64,000 bases of DNA from Amorphus orientalis. Lineage in GTDB: Bacteria; Pseudomonadota; Alphaproteobacteria; Rhizobiales; Amorphaceae. The stretch's first letter is position 1; every line of letters begins with the position of its first letter. The notes below the pieces were generated by a model, which saw only the letters and a list, made by a program, of their open reading frames with translations, searched no databases and was not told the DNA's origin. The stretch is taken from assembly GCF_030814015.1 (NCBI RefSeq), contig NZ_JAUSUL010000003.1, positions 310,001 to 374,000 on the forward strand. The letters run 5' to 3'. Shown here piece after piece: positions 36,542-47,359 of this stretch. A program made the position numbers and the translations under genes.

Positions 36542-37305
36542 TCCTGGATATTTAGGACGTCCGGTGTCTGCCAGCCAAGATGCTGGCCGCCATCGAGGAA
36601 AACCGTCTGTCCCGTTATCGACGGCATATCCACGAAATAGCGCACCGTGGCACCGAACGCATCGAGCGACGGCCCCGTCTTAAGGAGCACGCCGTCCACC
36701 TGCCGCCGGAAGTCGTCCTCGCTCTGACGCTCCCCCTGCAAGGTGGGGCCAGGCGCGATCGCGTTGACCCGGATGCGCGGTGCAAGCGCCTGGGCCATGG
36801 TCTCCGTCATCGCCGCGAGCGCCGCCTTGGACGCGCCGTAGGCGAAATGGGTCGGGACCGGCTTTTCCACCCGCTGGTCGGTGATGTTGACGACCACCCC
36901 GCCCGCATCGTCGGCAACCTGGCGGGCGAACGCCTGGGTCAGAAAGGCCGGGGCGGCGGCGTTGATCGCCATGTGGGTGCGGAAGGCGTCCGGGCTCATG
37001 GTCTCGAACCCGTCGTCGCCGAACAGGGCCGCGTTGTTGACCAGGACGCCGAGCGGGCCGAGCGCGGAGGACGCCTCCTCGACGATGTCCGCCAGGCCGT
37101 CCAGATCCGTGAGATCGCCGGCAACGACGGCCGCCGTCGTGCCCTTGCTGCGCAGCTTGGCAGCGAGATCCTCGGCCGCGTCCCGCGAGCTGTGGCAATG
37201 GATCGCGACCGCATAGCCGTTGGCGGCAAGATCTTCGGCGATGGCGCGCCCGACGCGCTTCGCGCCTCCCGTGACCAGCGCCGTTCTGGCAATCGCCCCA
37301 GCCAT
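36538..37305 (-). CDS. Short-chain dehydrogenase/reductase, pteridine-reductase-like
   Basis: A 255-residue Rossmann oxidoreductase. The cofactor motif is [15 protein letters not shown], a variant of TGxxxGxG where Lys-Arg suggests [15 protein letters not shown], the catalytic YGASK and a C-terminal LDGGQHLGW follow. TGGAKRVG with the LDGGQ ending is typical of FolM/PTR1-like dihydromonapterin or pteridine reductases, but the substrate is not certain. It is translationally coupled with uvrC, an arrangement I would not link by function. Confidence 0.82.
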   Translation of the reverse strand: MAGAIARTALVTGGAKRVGRAIAEDLAANGYAVAIHCHSSRDAAEDLAAKLRSKGTTAAVVAGDLTDLDGLADIVEEASSALGPLGVLVNNAALFGDDGFETMSPDAFRTHMAINAAAPAFLTQAFARQVADDAGGVVVNITDQRVEKPVPTHFAYGASKAALAAMTETMAQALAPRIRVNAIAPGPTLQGERQSEDDFRRQVDGVLLKTGPSLDAFGATVRYFVDMPSITGQTVFLDGGQHLGWQTPDVLNIQE

Positions 37306-37415
37306 AAAACCCTTCCCCCTGTCGCCGAAGATTGTCTGCGGCGGTCGCCGCTACCTTGTCACATACGGCGGTTTCTTATACGCGGATCGCACAGCAGCGC
37401 CCGACCGAAGGCAAG

Positions 37416-38144
37416 ATGACCGCTCCCGTCAACATCGTCTGCATGAAGTGGGGGACCGTTTACGGCCCGCACTACGTCAACCGGCTCCACGCCATGGTCG
37501 CGCGCCAGCTCGACCTGCCGTTCCGTTTCATGTGCTTCACCGACGATCCGACCGGGATCGATCCGAAGATCGAAACGGCGCCGCTTCCCCCCATCACGCT
37601 GGACGCCTATCAGGACTATCCCTGGAAGAAGCTCGCGCTGTTCAACCGCACGCTGGCCGACCTGGAAGGCACCGCGCTGTTTCTCGACCTCGACCTGATC
37701 GTGGTCGACCGGCTGGAGCCCTTCTTCGAATACGAGCCCGGCAAGCTCGCCATCATCCACAACTGGACCCACCCGGACCGTCGCGTGGGGAACTCCTCGG
37801 TGTTCCGGTTCGAGATCGGCGCCGATCCGCAGGTCCTGGACACCTTTCACGAACACTCCGTCCAGCACTGGGTCGATCTCTACCGCAACGAGCAGGCCTA
37901 TCTCTCCCACATGAAGCCGGAGCTCGTGTTCTGGCCGGGCCCGTGGTGCGTCTCGTTCAAGAAGCACTGCCTGCCGAAAGGCATCAGGCGCTGGTTCGTG
38001 CCGGCCAAGATCCCGGAAGGCACGAAGATCGTCGTCTTCCACGGCCACCCGAAGCCGGACGAGGCCTTCGAAGGCCGCTGGCCCGGCGGCATCCACAAGC
38101 GCCTGCGTCCCGCCCGGTGGATCGGCGACCACTGGCGCGAGTAG
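37416..38144 (+). CDS. Putative glycosyltransferase, GT8-like with DxD motif
   Basis: A 242-residue soluble protein with the feel of a short nucleotide-sugar transferase: MKWGTVYGPHYVNRL opening, RFMCFTDDPTGI, then ALFLDLDLIVVD with a DxD metal site near 92-96 and HGHPKP near 212. The region from FVPAKIP to WPGGIHKR is conserved in rhizobial proteins annotated only as glycosyltransferase. Donor and acceptor are unknown. Start 37416 (MTAPVNIV) is chosen by the domain start; an ATG at 37332 is too far upstream. The next gene, a family-2 transferase, begins 4 bp after its stop. Confidence 0.7.
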   Translation: MTAPVNIVCMKWGTVYGPHYVNRLHAMVARQLDLPFRFMCFTDDPTGIDPKIETAPLPPITLDAYQDYPWKKLALFNRTLADLEGTALFLDLDLIVVDRLEPFFEYEPGKLAIIHNWTHPDRRVGNSSVFRFEIGADPQVLDTFHEHSVQHWVDLYRNEQAYLSHMKPELVFWPGPWCVSFKKHCLPKGIRRWFVPAKIPEGTKIVVFHGHPKPDEAFEGRWPGGIHKRLRPARWIGDHWRE

Positions 38145-38148
38145 GCAG

Positions 38149-39054
38149 GTGGCCGAGCCCGACGTCTCCTATCTCGTCACCGTCTACAACAAGGCAGAGG
38201 CGCTGCCCGCGGTCTGGGAAAGCCTGAAGGCACAGGCCGGCGACCACAGCCGCGAGTTCGTCTTCGTGGACGACGCATCGACGGACGGGTCGATGGCCGT
38301 GCTCGAAGGCTTTGCCCGCGAGGACGCTCGGGTCCGGATCCTCGCCAATAGCGAAAACCGCGGTCCCGCGATCCGCCTCAACCAGGCGGCCGAGGCCGCC
38401 ACCGGCCGGATCCTGCATCCCCTCGACGGCGACGACCTGCTGCCGCCCAACGCCACCCAGTGGATGCTCGCCAGGCTGGCCGAGATGAACGTGCCGCTGC
38501 TCTACGGACGCCGCCGGAAGACCACGCCGAAACGGATTTCCTCGGAAGCCTATGTGGCGGAGATCGAGCAGCCGCTGATCCAGGCCGCGACCCGGCCCAT
38601 CGTCCACATCGCGCTGGTGGTGGAGCGGGCGCTCTATATCGCCGCCGGCGGCTGCGACGAGACCGTCTTCATCCAGGACCAGTCGCTGGCGCTCAGGCTC
38701 GCCGCCGCAGCCCCCCGCATGGCCGTGACCGACGCGACGGTGGTGTGCGCGCCGCGCCAGTCCGAACCGACCCTGTCGGCGGACAAGCGGCAGCAGCATC
38801 ACGACCGGTTCCTGTCGGCCTATCACCTGCTGGCGACCCTCGACCGCCGGCATTCCGCCCGGCCCGCCCTGAAGCGACTTGCCATCTCGGCGGCCTGGAA
38901 GCTCAGGCGGGACGAAGGCGGCCTGGCCTATCTGTCCGCCGACTTCTGGCGCTATCTGGCCAGCGAGATCGGGTTTCCCGTGGGCAGCCCCGAAACGCTG
39001 GCGGCGATCGCGGCCCGCATGGCGGCACTCGACGGCATCCGGAGACCCTCCTGA
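38149..39054 (+). CDS. Family 2 glycosyltransferase
   Basis: A 301-residue GT-A-fold transferase. It opens PDVSYLVTVYNKAEALP, then VFVDDASTDGS (nucleotide-binding Asp), NRGPAIRLNQAAEAATG and the DxD-type motif HPLDGDDLLPP near 88-98. There is no membrane segment, so it probably works on a lipid-linked or soluble acceptor at the cytoplasmic face. It uses a GTG start with GGCAG upstream, 4 bp after the previous transferase, so both are likely made together. Its product could be an exopolysaccharide, lipopolysaccharide or a small glycoconjugate; nothing nearby decides this. Confidence 0.83.
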   Translation: MAEPDVSYLVTVYNKAEALPAVWESLKAQAGDHSREFVFVDDASTDGSMAVLEGFAREDARVRILANSENRGPAIRLNQAAEAATGRILHPLDGDDLLPPNATQWMLARLAEMNVPLLYGRRRKTTPKRISSEAYVAEIEQPLIQAATRPIVHIALVVERALYIAAGGCDETVFIQDQSLALRLAAAAPRMAVTDATVVCAPRQSEPTLSADKRQQHHDRFLSAYHLLATLDRRHSARPALKRLAISAAWKLRRDEGGLAYLSADFWRYLASEIGFPVGSPETLAAIAARMAALDGIRRPS

Positions 39055-39067
39055 GCGGACTTCTGGG

Positions 39068-40411
39068 TCACGCCGGAAACGCGCGCGGCACGCGCCGCCG
39101 GCAGCGCCACAGAAGCGTCAGCCCGCGCATGCTCAGGAACGTGACCAGCGCCAGCCACAGGCCGTGATTGCCGAACGCGGGAACGGCCACCGCCCAGATC
39201 GCGAAATAGGCGGCCAGCGAGATCAGCATCATGTTGCGCATGTCGTCGGTCCAGGTCGCGCCGATGAAGACGCCGTCCATCTCGAACGCCAGCACCCCGG
39301 CCAGCGGGACCACCACCGCCCAGACCAGATAGTCCCGCGCCACCTCCCGCACGCCCGGCGCCGTGGTGATCGCGTCGATGACCAGCCCGCCGCCCAGGAA
39401 GATGGCCAGCGACAGGACCGCGGCCACGGCGAAGCCCCACGTGACGCTCAGCTTGACCGCCCGTTCGAATGCCGGGCGGAACCGGGCACCGAGGGCCCGG
39501 CCGGCGAGCTGCTCGGCGGCGGTAGCGAACCCGTCGAGAAAGAACGAGCAGAACAGGAAGAAATTCAGGAGCACGGCGTTCGCAGCCAGAGTGATGTCGC
39601 CGGCGCGCGCGCCCTGGGCGGTGAAGAAGGTGAAGGCGGTCATCAGCGCCAGCGACCGGATCATGATGTCCCGGTTCACCACCCCCATGCGCAGAAACTG
39701 TGCCCGGTCTGCGATCCGAGCCCGGGAGGGCCAGCGGTCTTTCGGCAACAGGCGGGCGACGAGGACGAGCGTCAGCACCAGCGCGCACGCCTCCGCGGCG
39801 ACCGACGCCCACGCGACCCCGGCGACGCCGAAGTCCCAGACCAGCACCAGGAGGACATTGAGCGCGACGTTGACCGCGCACAGCACGAACTGGATCGTGA
39901 GGCCCGTGCCAGCCCGCCCCAGCCCCAGGAGCCAGCCGAGCAGAGCATAGTTCATGAACTGGAGCGGCGCGCCCACGACACGGACCTGGAAATAGGTTCG
40001 GGTGGCCCGGTCCACCGCCTCACTCGCCCCCATCAGCGACAGGAAGCCGGCCAGGATCGGCCCCTGCAGGGCGATCACCAGAAGGCCGGCGCCCGCCGCG
40101 ACCAGAAGCGCGCGGACCAGCACCGCCTGGACTTCCGCCCAGTCCTCGGCTCCGAAGGCCTGGGCCGTCAGCCCGGTCGTCCCCATCCGCAGAAAGTTGA
40201 AGGTCGTGCCGAGAAAATCGAACAGGATCGCGCCCACGGCGATCGCGCCGAGCAGGGCCGCGTCGCCGAGCTGTCCGATCACCGCGGTGTCCGAAATCCC
40301 GATCAGCGGGGTGGTGACATAGGCGAGCGTCATCGGCACGGCGATGGCGAGCACCATGCGGTGGGTCACCGCGAACGGGCGGATCGGGGCGGCAGTGGAC
40401 GGGGCGTCCAT
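39068..40411 (-). CDS. MATE family efflux transporter (DinF-like)
   Basis: A 447-residue protein with about twelve transmembrane helices in two pseudo-symmetric halves, the MATE layout. Family stretches include PLIGISDTAVIGQLGD near residue 32 and PLAGVLAFEMDGVFIGATW in the second half. DinF-type members expel organic cations or oxidative by-products using proton or sodium gradients. The substrate cannot be inferred. It is convergent with the family-2 transferase (13 bp apart) and divergent from the histone-deacetylase-like gene. Confidence 0.92.
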   Translation of the reverse strand: MDAPSTAAPIRPFAVTHRMVLAIAVPMTLAYVTTPLIGISDTAVIGQLGDAALLGAIAVGAILFDFLGTTFNFLRMGTTGLTAQAFGAEDWAEVQAVLVRALLVAAGAGLLVIALQGPILAGFLSLMGASEAVDRATRTYFQVRVVGAPLQFMNYALLGWLLGLGRAGTGLTIQFVLCAVNVALNVLLVLVWDFGVAGVAWASVAAEACALVLTLVLVARLLPKDRWPSRARIADRAQFLRMGVVNRDIMIRSLALMTAFTFFTAQGARAGDITLAANAVLLNFFLFCSFFLDGFATAAEQLAGRALGARFRPAFERAVKLSVTWGFAVAAVLSLAIFLGGGLVIDAITTAPGVREVARDYLVWAVVVPLAGVLAFEMDGVFIGATWTDDMRNMMLISLAAYFAIWAVAVPAFGNHGLWLALVTFLSMRGLTLLWRCRRRVPRAFPA

Positions 40412-40569
40412 GATCGGGAGCTTTCGGGGCGCGAGGATCGACGCGATCCATCAACCCGATCGGGACGTATGCTTCAACCAGGGATCCGTCATCCGATCGG
40501 TCCTTTGCGTGCGAAGGCCGCATGGATCGGTCGAGGGCCGGTATTGAAGCCCGCCGGCCGGACACCAGA

Positions 40570-41484
40570 ATGAAAGGCGTCATGCTGCTGCCGATCGTCC
40601 ACAATCCCCGCTACAACGCGGAATTCCCGTCCGACCACCGCTTTCCCATGGGCAAGTTCAAGCGCGTGGCCGAGGTGCTCGTGGAGGAGGGCCTGGTGGG
40701 GCCCGGCACCTTCCACGTCCCCGGCGAGGCGCCGGCGGCCTGGATCGCGCTCGCCCACGACCGCGCCTATGTCGATCAGGTGCTGGGCTGCGAGGTGCCC
40801 ACCAAGATCGCCCGGGAGATCGGCTTCGCCATGACGCCGCCCGTGGCACTCAGGGCCCGCTGCGCCAGCGCCGGCACCCTCCTGACCGCACAGCTGGCCA
40901 TGGAGCACGGCATCGCCTGCAACACGGCCGGCGGCAGCCATCACGCCCGCTTCGAGCAGGGGGCGGGCTTCTGCGTCTTCAACGACGTGGCGATCGCGAT
41001 CCGGGTCTTGATGGCCGACGGCGCCGTCGAGCGGGCCCTCGTCATCGACTGTGACGTGCATCAGGGCGACGGGACGGCGGCGATCTTCGCGAACGATCCG
41101 TCCGTGTTCACGCTCTCCTTCCACGCCGAGAAGAACTATCCCGTGCGCAAGGTGCCCTCCTCGCTCGACGTTCCGCTGTTCGACGACTGCGACGACGAGC
41201 ACTATCTCGACGCCATCCGGGACGTGGTCCGCACGACGATCCACAATGTCCGGCCCGACATCGTGTTCTACAACGCCGGGGTGGACCCGCACCGGGACGA
41301 TCGGCTGGGCCGGCTGGCGCTGTCCGACGAAGGCCTGATCGAGCGCGACCGGTTCGTCATCGACGCCGTGCGCGAAGCCGGCATTCCCCTCGCCGGCGTG
41401 CTCGGCGGCGGCTACGAGCGCGACATCGACCGGCTGGCCCGCCGCCACGCGACGCTGCACCGGGTGGCGGCGGAGTTTGTGTGA
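40570..41484 (+). CDS. Histone deacetylase superfamily hydrolase
   Basis: A 304-residue arginase/deacetylase-fold enzyme with a single zinc site. The motifs GGSHHARFEQGAGFCVFND (His-His charge relay), VIDCDVHQGDGTA (Asp and His zinc ligands) and NAGVDPHRDDRLG (third ligand Asp) are complete. Bacterial members include acetoin-utilisation and acetylpolyamine hydrolases; this compact form resembles class IV HDAC-like proteins of unknown substrate. Start 40570 (MKGVMLLPIVHNPRY) is chosen over 40522; 40582 is possible. It is divergent from the MATE gene over 158 bp. Confidence 0.9.
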   Translation: MKGVMLLPIVHNPRYNAEFPSDHRFPMGKFKRVAEVLVEEGLVGPGTFHVPGEAPAAWIALAHDRAYVDQVLGCEVPTKIAREIGFAMTPPVALRARCASAGTLLTAQLAMEHGIACNTAGGSHHARFEQGAGFCVFNDVAIAIRVLMADGAVERALVIDCDVHQGDGTAAIFANDPSVFTLSFHAEKNYPVRKVPSSLDVPLFDDCDDEHYLDAIRDVVRTTIHNVRPDIVFYNAGVDPHRDDRLGRLALSDEGLIERDRFVIDAVREAGIPLAGVLGGGYERDIDRLARRHATLHRVAAEFV

Positions 41485-41494
41485 GGCTTTACTT

Positions 41495-41926
41495 CCGTCA
41501 CGCCGAGTTCGCTTCGCTCACCGGCTCCGGGCGGGCGGCTTTCCTTCGTCCCGGTCGCTTCGCTCCTCGCCTCTTGACCGGCCGGCGCGCCGTCGCGCGC
41601 TCGTGGCGTGGTCGGAATCGGGTACACGCGAGTTAATTCGAGCCGCTCCCCCATCCACCGCTCATTCCGGCGAAAGCCGGAATCCAGGGCAGCACGATGG
41701 GCGTCTGACGATTTGGCCCTGGGCTCCGGCTTTCGCCGGGGTGAGCGGAGAAAAAGCCCGGCTCCAATTCAGACGCGAGCCTCTGCTTTTCTCCCCGCAA
41801 TCCCGGACGGAAAACCGGTTCCCACTTTTCCTGGGATTGCTCCCGCGAAGCCAGCGGACGACCGTCCGCCGGCCATACTTGGCCGCCCCTCGTGGAGCGG
41901 TGAGCGAAGCGAACTCGCGTGAACGG
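41495..41926. mobile_element. MITE-like element with outer inverted repeats of about 29 bp and an inner imperfect 33-bp palindrome
   Basis: The 447-bp gap between the deacetylase-like gene and fdhA is almost wholly filled by this element. Outer arms are 41495-41523 and 41898-41926, sharing the core AGTTCGCTTCGCTCACCG in opposite orientation. Nested inside, 41658-41690 and 41716-41748 form a second inverted pair (29 of 33 match) around a 25-bp loop; each inner arm itself contains GGCGAAAGCC-type palindromes. No transposase and no clear target duplication are visible. Translated, the inner arm gives the well-known spurious IPAFAGM peptide of bacterial intergenic repeats. It could be a non-autonomous transposon or a REP-type structure. 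Confidence 0.65.
41658..41748. repeat. Inner 33-bp imperfect inverted repeat (REP-like)
   Basis: Left arm 41658-41690 starts CCGCTCATTCCGGCGAAAG; right arm 41716-41748 is its near complement. Each arm can fold on its own through CCGGC-GAAA-GCCGG, so the unit can form either one long cruciform or two small hairpins. Such units occur in many copies in several bacterial genomes. Confidence 0.8.
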
Positions 41927-41931
41927 AAAAT

Positions 41932-43125
41932 CTAAGCCGCGATCGCCCCGTGCGGATCGATCACGAACTTCTTGGCCGCCCCGCCGTCGAAGTCGGCGTA
42001 GCCCTGGGGCGCCTGGTCGAGGCTGATCATCTGCACGTTGACCGCCTTGGCGATCTCCACCCGCCCGAACAGGATCGCCTGCATGAGCTGCCGGTTGTAG
42101 CGCATCACCGGGCACTGACCCGTATGGAACGAGTGCGACTTGGCCCAGCCGAGCCCGAACCGGAGGCTGAGCGAGCCGGTCTGGGCCGCCTTGTCCTCCG
42201 CGCCCGGATCCTCCGTCACGTAGAGGCCGGGAATGCCGATCTGGCCGCCGGCCCGGGTCAGCGCCATGGCGGAGTTGAGCACGGTCGCCGGCTGTTCGTG
42301 GGCGTGGTCGTGGCCGCACCCGTGGGCCTCGAAGCCGACGCAGTCGACGAAGGCGTCGACCTCGGGCGTTCCGGCGATTTCCGCCACCATCTCGCCCAGG
42401 TCGGCGTCCTGCCTGAGATCCACCGTCTCGCAGCCGAAGCTTTTGGCCTGGTCGAGCCGCTCGGCAATCATGTCGCCCACGATCACGCAGGCCGCTCCCA
42501 GAATCTTGGCGGAGGCAGCGGCGGCAAGCCCCACCGGCCCGGCGCCGGCGATGTAGACGATCGAGCCCGGCCCGACGCCCGCCGTGACGCAGCCGTGGAA
42601 GCCGGTCGGGAAGATGTCGGAGAGGAGCGTCAGATCCTTGATCTTCTCCAGCGCGCGGTCGCGGTCGGGAAAGCGCAGCAGATTGAAGTCGGCATAGGGA
42701 ACCATGACGTATTCCGCCTGCCCGCCGACCCAGCCGCCCATGTCCACATAGCCGTAGGCCGCCCCGGGGCGGGACGGGTTGACGTTCAGGCAGATGCCGG
42801 TCCGCCCTTCCTTGCAGTTGCGGCAGCGGCCGCAGGCGATGTTGAACGGCACGGAGACGATATCGCCCTTTGAAATGAACTCCACGTCGCGGCCGCATTC
42901 GATCACCTCGCCGGTGATCTCGTGGCCGAGCACGAGGCCCTGGGGCGCCGTGGTGCGGCCGCGGACCATGTGCTGGTCGGAGCCGCAGATATTCGTGGTC
43001 AGCACCTTCAGGATCACCCCGTGATCGCAGCGCCGGCTGCCCAGCGCCAGTTCCGGAAAGGCGATCGTCTCCACGGTGACCTTGCCCGGCCCCTGATAGA
43101 CGACGCCCCGATTGCCCTCACTCAT
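41932..43125 (-). CDS. fdhA: Glutathione-independent formaldehyde dehydrogenase
   Basis: A 397-residue zinc-dependent medium-chain dehydrogenase, the same length as Pseudomonas putida FDH (399). Visible features are NICGSDQHMV (catalytic Zn Cys), LGHEITGEV (His, Glu), structural zinc cysteines in CGRCRNCKEGRTGIC, and the NAD-binding GAGPVGLAAAASA near 177. The insertion GCGHDHAHEQPATVLN is specific to the FDH and formaldehyde dismutase group. It oxidises formaldehyde to formate with tightly bound NAD, or dismutates it. GGGAGG precedes the start at 43125. The stop abuts the inverted-repeat element. Confidence 0.94.
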   Translation of the reverse strand: MSEGNRGVVYQGPGKVTVETIAFPELALGSRRCDHGVILKVLTTNICGSDQHMVRGRTTAPQGLVLGHEITGEVIECGRDVEFISKGDIVSVPFNIACGRCRNCKEGRTGICLNVNPSRPGAAYGYVDMGGWVGGQAEYVMVPYADFNLLRFPDRDRALEKIKDLTLLSDIFPTGFHGCVTAGVGPGSIVYIAGAGPVGLAAAASAKILGAACVIVGDMIAERLDQAKSFGCETVDLRQDADLGEMVAEIAGTPEVDAFVDCVGFEAHGCGHDHAHEQPATVLNSAMALTRAGGQIGIPGLYVTEDPGAEDKAAQTGSLSLRFGLGWAKSHSFHTGQCPVMRYNRQLMQAILFGRVEIAKAVNVQMISLDQAPQGYADFDGGAAKKFVIDPHGAIAA

Positions 43126-43295
43126 CCTATCCTCCCGAGTGTCTCTTATGGCGGGACTGTCGGACAGTTCGGGCAGGCCGGCTCCACAGGAAACGACAGG
43201 AACGGCGTCGCCAGCGACGCGCGCGCCGATGGCAATTGACGCATGTCGCGCGTCATGCGACATTCGGACTCATCGACGGGCGTCGGGCGGCCACC

Positions 43296-43574
43296 ATGAT
43301 CGTGAGCTTTCGCCACAAGGGCCTCAAACGGTTCTACGAAAGGGGCGACGCCAGCCGATTGCCCGCGGACCAGGTGGAGCGGATCCGAGACATCCTGACC
43401 GTCCTCGATACCGCGGAGGATCTCGATACGATCGCCCGGCCGTCCTTTCGACTGCATCCGCTCAAGGGCAGCCGGCGCGGACAATGGGCGGTGACCGTTC
43501 GAGCGAACTGGCGGATCGTCTTCCGCTTCGAAAAGCCGAACGTGATCGACGTGGATCTCGAGGATTATCACTGA
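43296..43574 (+). CDS. higB: HigB-type toxin (RelE superfamily)
   Basis: A 92-residue RelE-fold protein: MIVSFRHKGLKRFYERGD opening, RLHPLKGSRRGQWAVTV in the middle and WRIVFRFEKPNVIDVDLEDYH at the end, which is the standard HigB/Graves-disease-carrier-like toxin pattern. Such proteins cleave ribosome-bound mRNA. The toxin precedes its antitoxin, the usual higBA order, and the gap is 13 bp. Catalytic basic residues are present, so it looks active. It sits beside the intergenic repeat element and fdhA, in the most accessory-like part of the window. Confidence 0.92.
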   Translation: MIVSFRHKGLKRFYERGDASRLPADQVERIRDILTVLDTAEDLDTIARPSFRLHPLKGSRRGQWAVTVRANWRIVFRFEKPNVIDVDLEDYH

Positions 43575-43587
43575 AGGACCGACCGCA

Positions 43588-43878
43588 ATGGCGATGCACT
43601 CCCCCTCCCATCCCGGGCGACTCGTTGCAGCCGATCTGGAAACCCTCGGGCTGAGTGTGGCGGACGGAGCGAAGGCACTCGGAGTGACCCGGTCGCAGCT
43701 CTATCGGGTCATCAAGGGCGAGAGCGCGATCTCCCCGGAAATGGCGCTCCGCCTGGAAGCCGTGCTCGGCTCGACTGCTGATCACTGGCTGCGCATGCAG
43801 GCGGCGTTCGATCTCGCCCGCCTCCGCAGCGCGCCGGACAACCCTGCCAAGGGACTGAGGCGGCTCGACGCGGCCTGA
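43588..43878 (+). CDS. higA: HigA-type antitoxin
   Basis: A 96-residue XRE-family DNA-binding antitoxin. The helix-turn-helix is at about 20-65 (LSVADGAKALGVTRSQLYRVIKG, split here as LSVADGAKALGV plus TRSQLYRVIKG), followed by ISPEMALRLEAVLG and the HigA-typical WLRMQAAFDLA. It would neutralise HigB and repress the pair. It begins 13 bp after higB with its own ATG and GGACCGACC upstream. Confidence 0.93.
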   Translation: MAMHSPSHPGRLVAADLETLGLSVADGAKALGVTRSQLYRVIKGESAISPEMALRLEAVLGSTADHWLRMQAAFDLARLRSAPDNPAKGLRRLDAA

Positions 43879-43905
43879 CAGGGGCGCCGCCCCGGTCCCG
43901 CCGGT

Positions 43906-44661
43906 TTACAGCACCGGCAGGATCCGTTCCATGATCCTGGCCGACGAGGCCGAGACCGCGTCGACGAAGTCATTGAAATCGAACCGGGATTCCGTGCCGG
44001 CGAGGTCGGAGAGCGCGCGCACCACGACCCACTCGACGTCGTGCATTTCCGCCACCTGGGCGAGTGCTGCTCCTTCCATCTCCACGGCGCGTCCGCCGTG
44101 GGTCTGGAACAGCCGCCCGCGGGTGGTCTCGCAGTTCACGTACTGATCGCCGGACAGTACCGTGCCGAACACCACTTTCGGCGCCCGCGGTGCGCCGCCG
44201 GACGCCTCCGCCTTCATCGCCGGCAGCTCGATGCCCTCCAGCGCGGACGCGATCCGGGCTCGCGTGGCGGACTTCAGATCGAAGCCGAATTTCTCGGTGG
44301 CATTGAAGAACGGCAGGTGGCCGGCCTGATAGACCTTGAGTTCCTCGGCCTCGAACCAGCCGAAATCGTGCTGCAGCAGCTTTTCGGCGATGACGACATC
44401 GCCGATGGCGAGATCCGGATCCAGCCCGCCGGCCACGCCGGAAAACACGATCGTCGTCGCCTTGAACCGGTCGATCAGAAGGGTCGCCACCATCGCCGTG
44501 TTCACCTTCCCGATACCGGTTCCGACCAGCACCACGTCCCGGCCGAACAGCGTTCCGTGATCGAACCGCAGATGCGCGATCTCGACGCTGTCGCGGCAGT
44601 CGAGCTCGGCCCGCAGCACGGCGAGCTCCTGGGGGATGGCGCACTGGATGGCGATGGTCAT
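43906..44661 (-). CDS. mtnN: 5'-methylthioadenosine/S-adenosylhomocysteine nucleosidase
   Basis: A 251-residue nucleoside phosphorylase-fold enzyme. It opens IAIQCAIPQELAVLRAEL, has VVLVGTGIGKVNTAM, and the catalytic AVEMEGAALAQVA and VVRALSDLAGTESRFDFNDF with the base Asp. It cleaves adenine from methylthioadenosine or S-adenosylhomocysteine, an alternative to AhcY, which is also in this window. A GGAGG ribosome site supports the start at 44661. It is convergent with higA and divergent from uvrD. Confidence 0.9.
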   Translation of the reverse strand: MTIAIQCAIPQELAVLRAELDCRDSVEIAHLRFDHGTLFGRDVVLVGTGIGKVNTAMVATLLIDRFKATTIVFSGVAGGLDPDLAIGDVVIAEKLLQHDFGWFEAEELKVYQAGHLPFFNATEKFGFDLKSATRARIASALEGIELPAMKAEASGGAPRAPKVVFGTVLSGDQYVNCETTRGRLFQTHGGRAVEMEGAALAQVAEMHDVEWVVVRALSDLAGTESRFDFNDFVDAVSASSARIMERILPVL

Positions 44662-44849
44662 GGGCAGGCCTCCGGGAGAAAAATCGCGCCCATCAAAGGC
44701 AAACCCGAACGGCAGCCGCAAGCCGTCCGCCGCGCCGGCTGGTCCGGCACCCTTCTTTCGGCCGGTTCCGGACCCATGTTGTGGAGCAGGACGGCACCCG
44801 CGGCGCCCCCGCTGTTGCCGGATTGTTCCATTCGGATCAGGATCACGGA

Positions 44850-47216
<2,367 letters not shown>

Positions 47217-47359
47217 GCCGGCTCACGACACCCGGACGGGTCGAGGCGCCGTCGGCCGTCCACCATTGGTTCCGCCGGTCGGCTTGCGCGAGCGACGGGT
47301 GTAGTCTAGTTCCGTTGGCCTTCGCGGCGCGGGGGCGTTTCAACGAAGGGGTGAGAGAC

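Noticed and set aside
41485-41931. Short coding frames across the inverted-repeat element
   Set aside because: They translate into the spurious IPAFAGM-type peptides common to intergenic repeats and lack ribosome sites.
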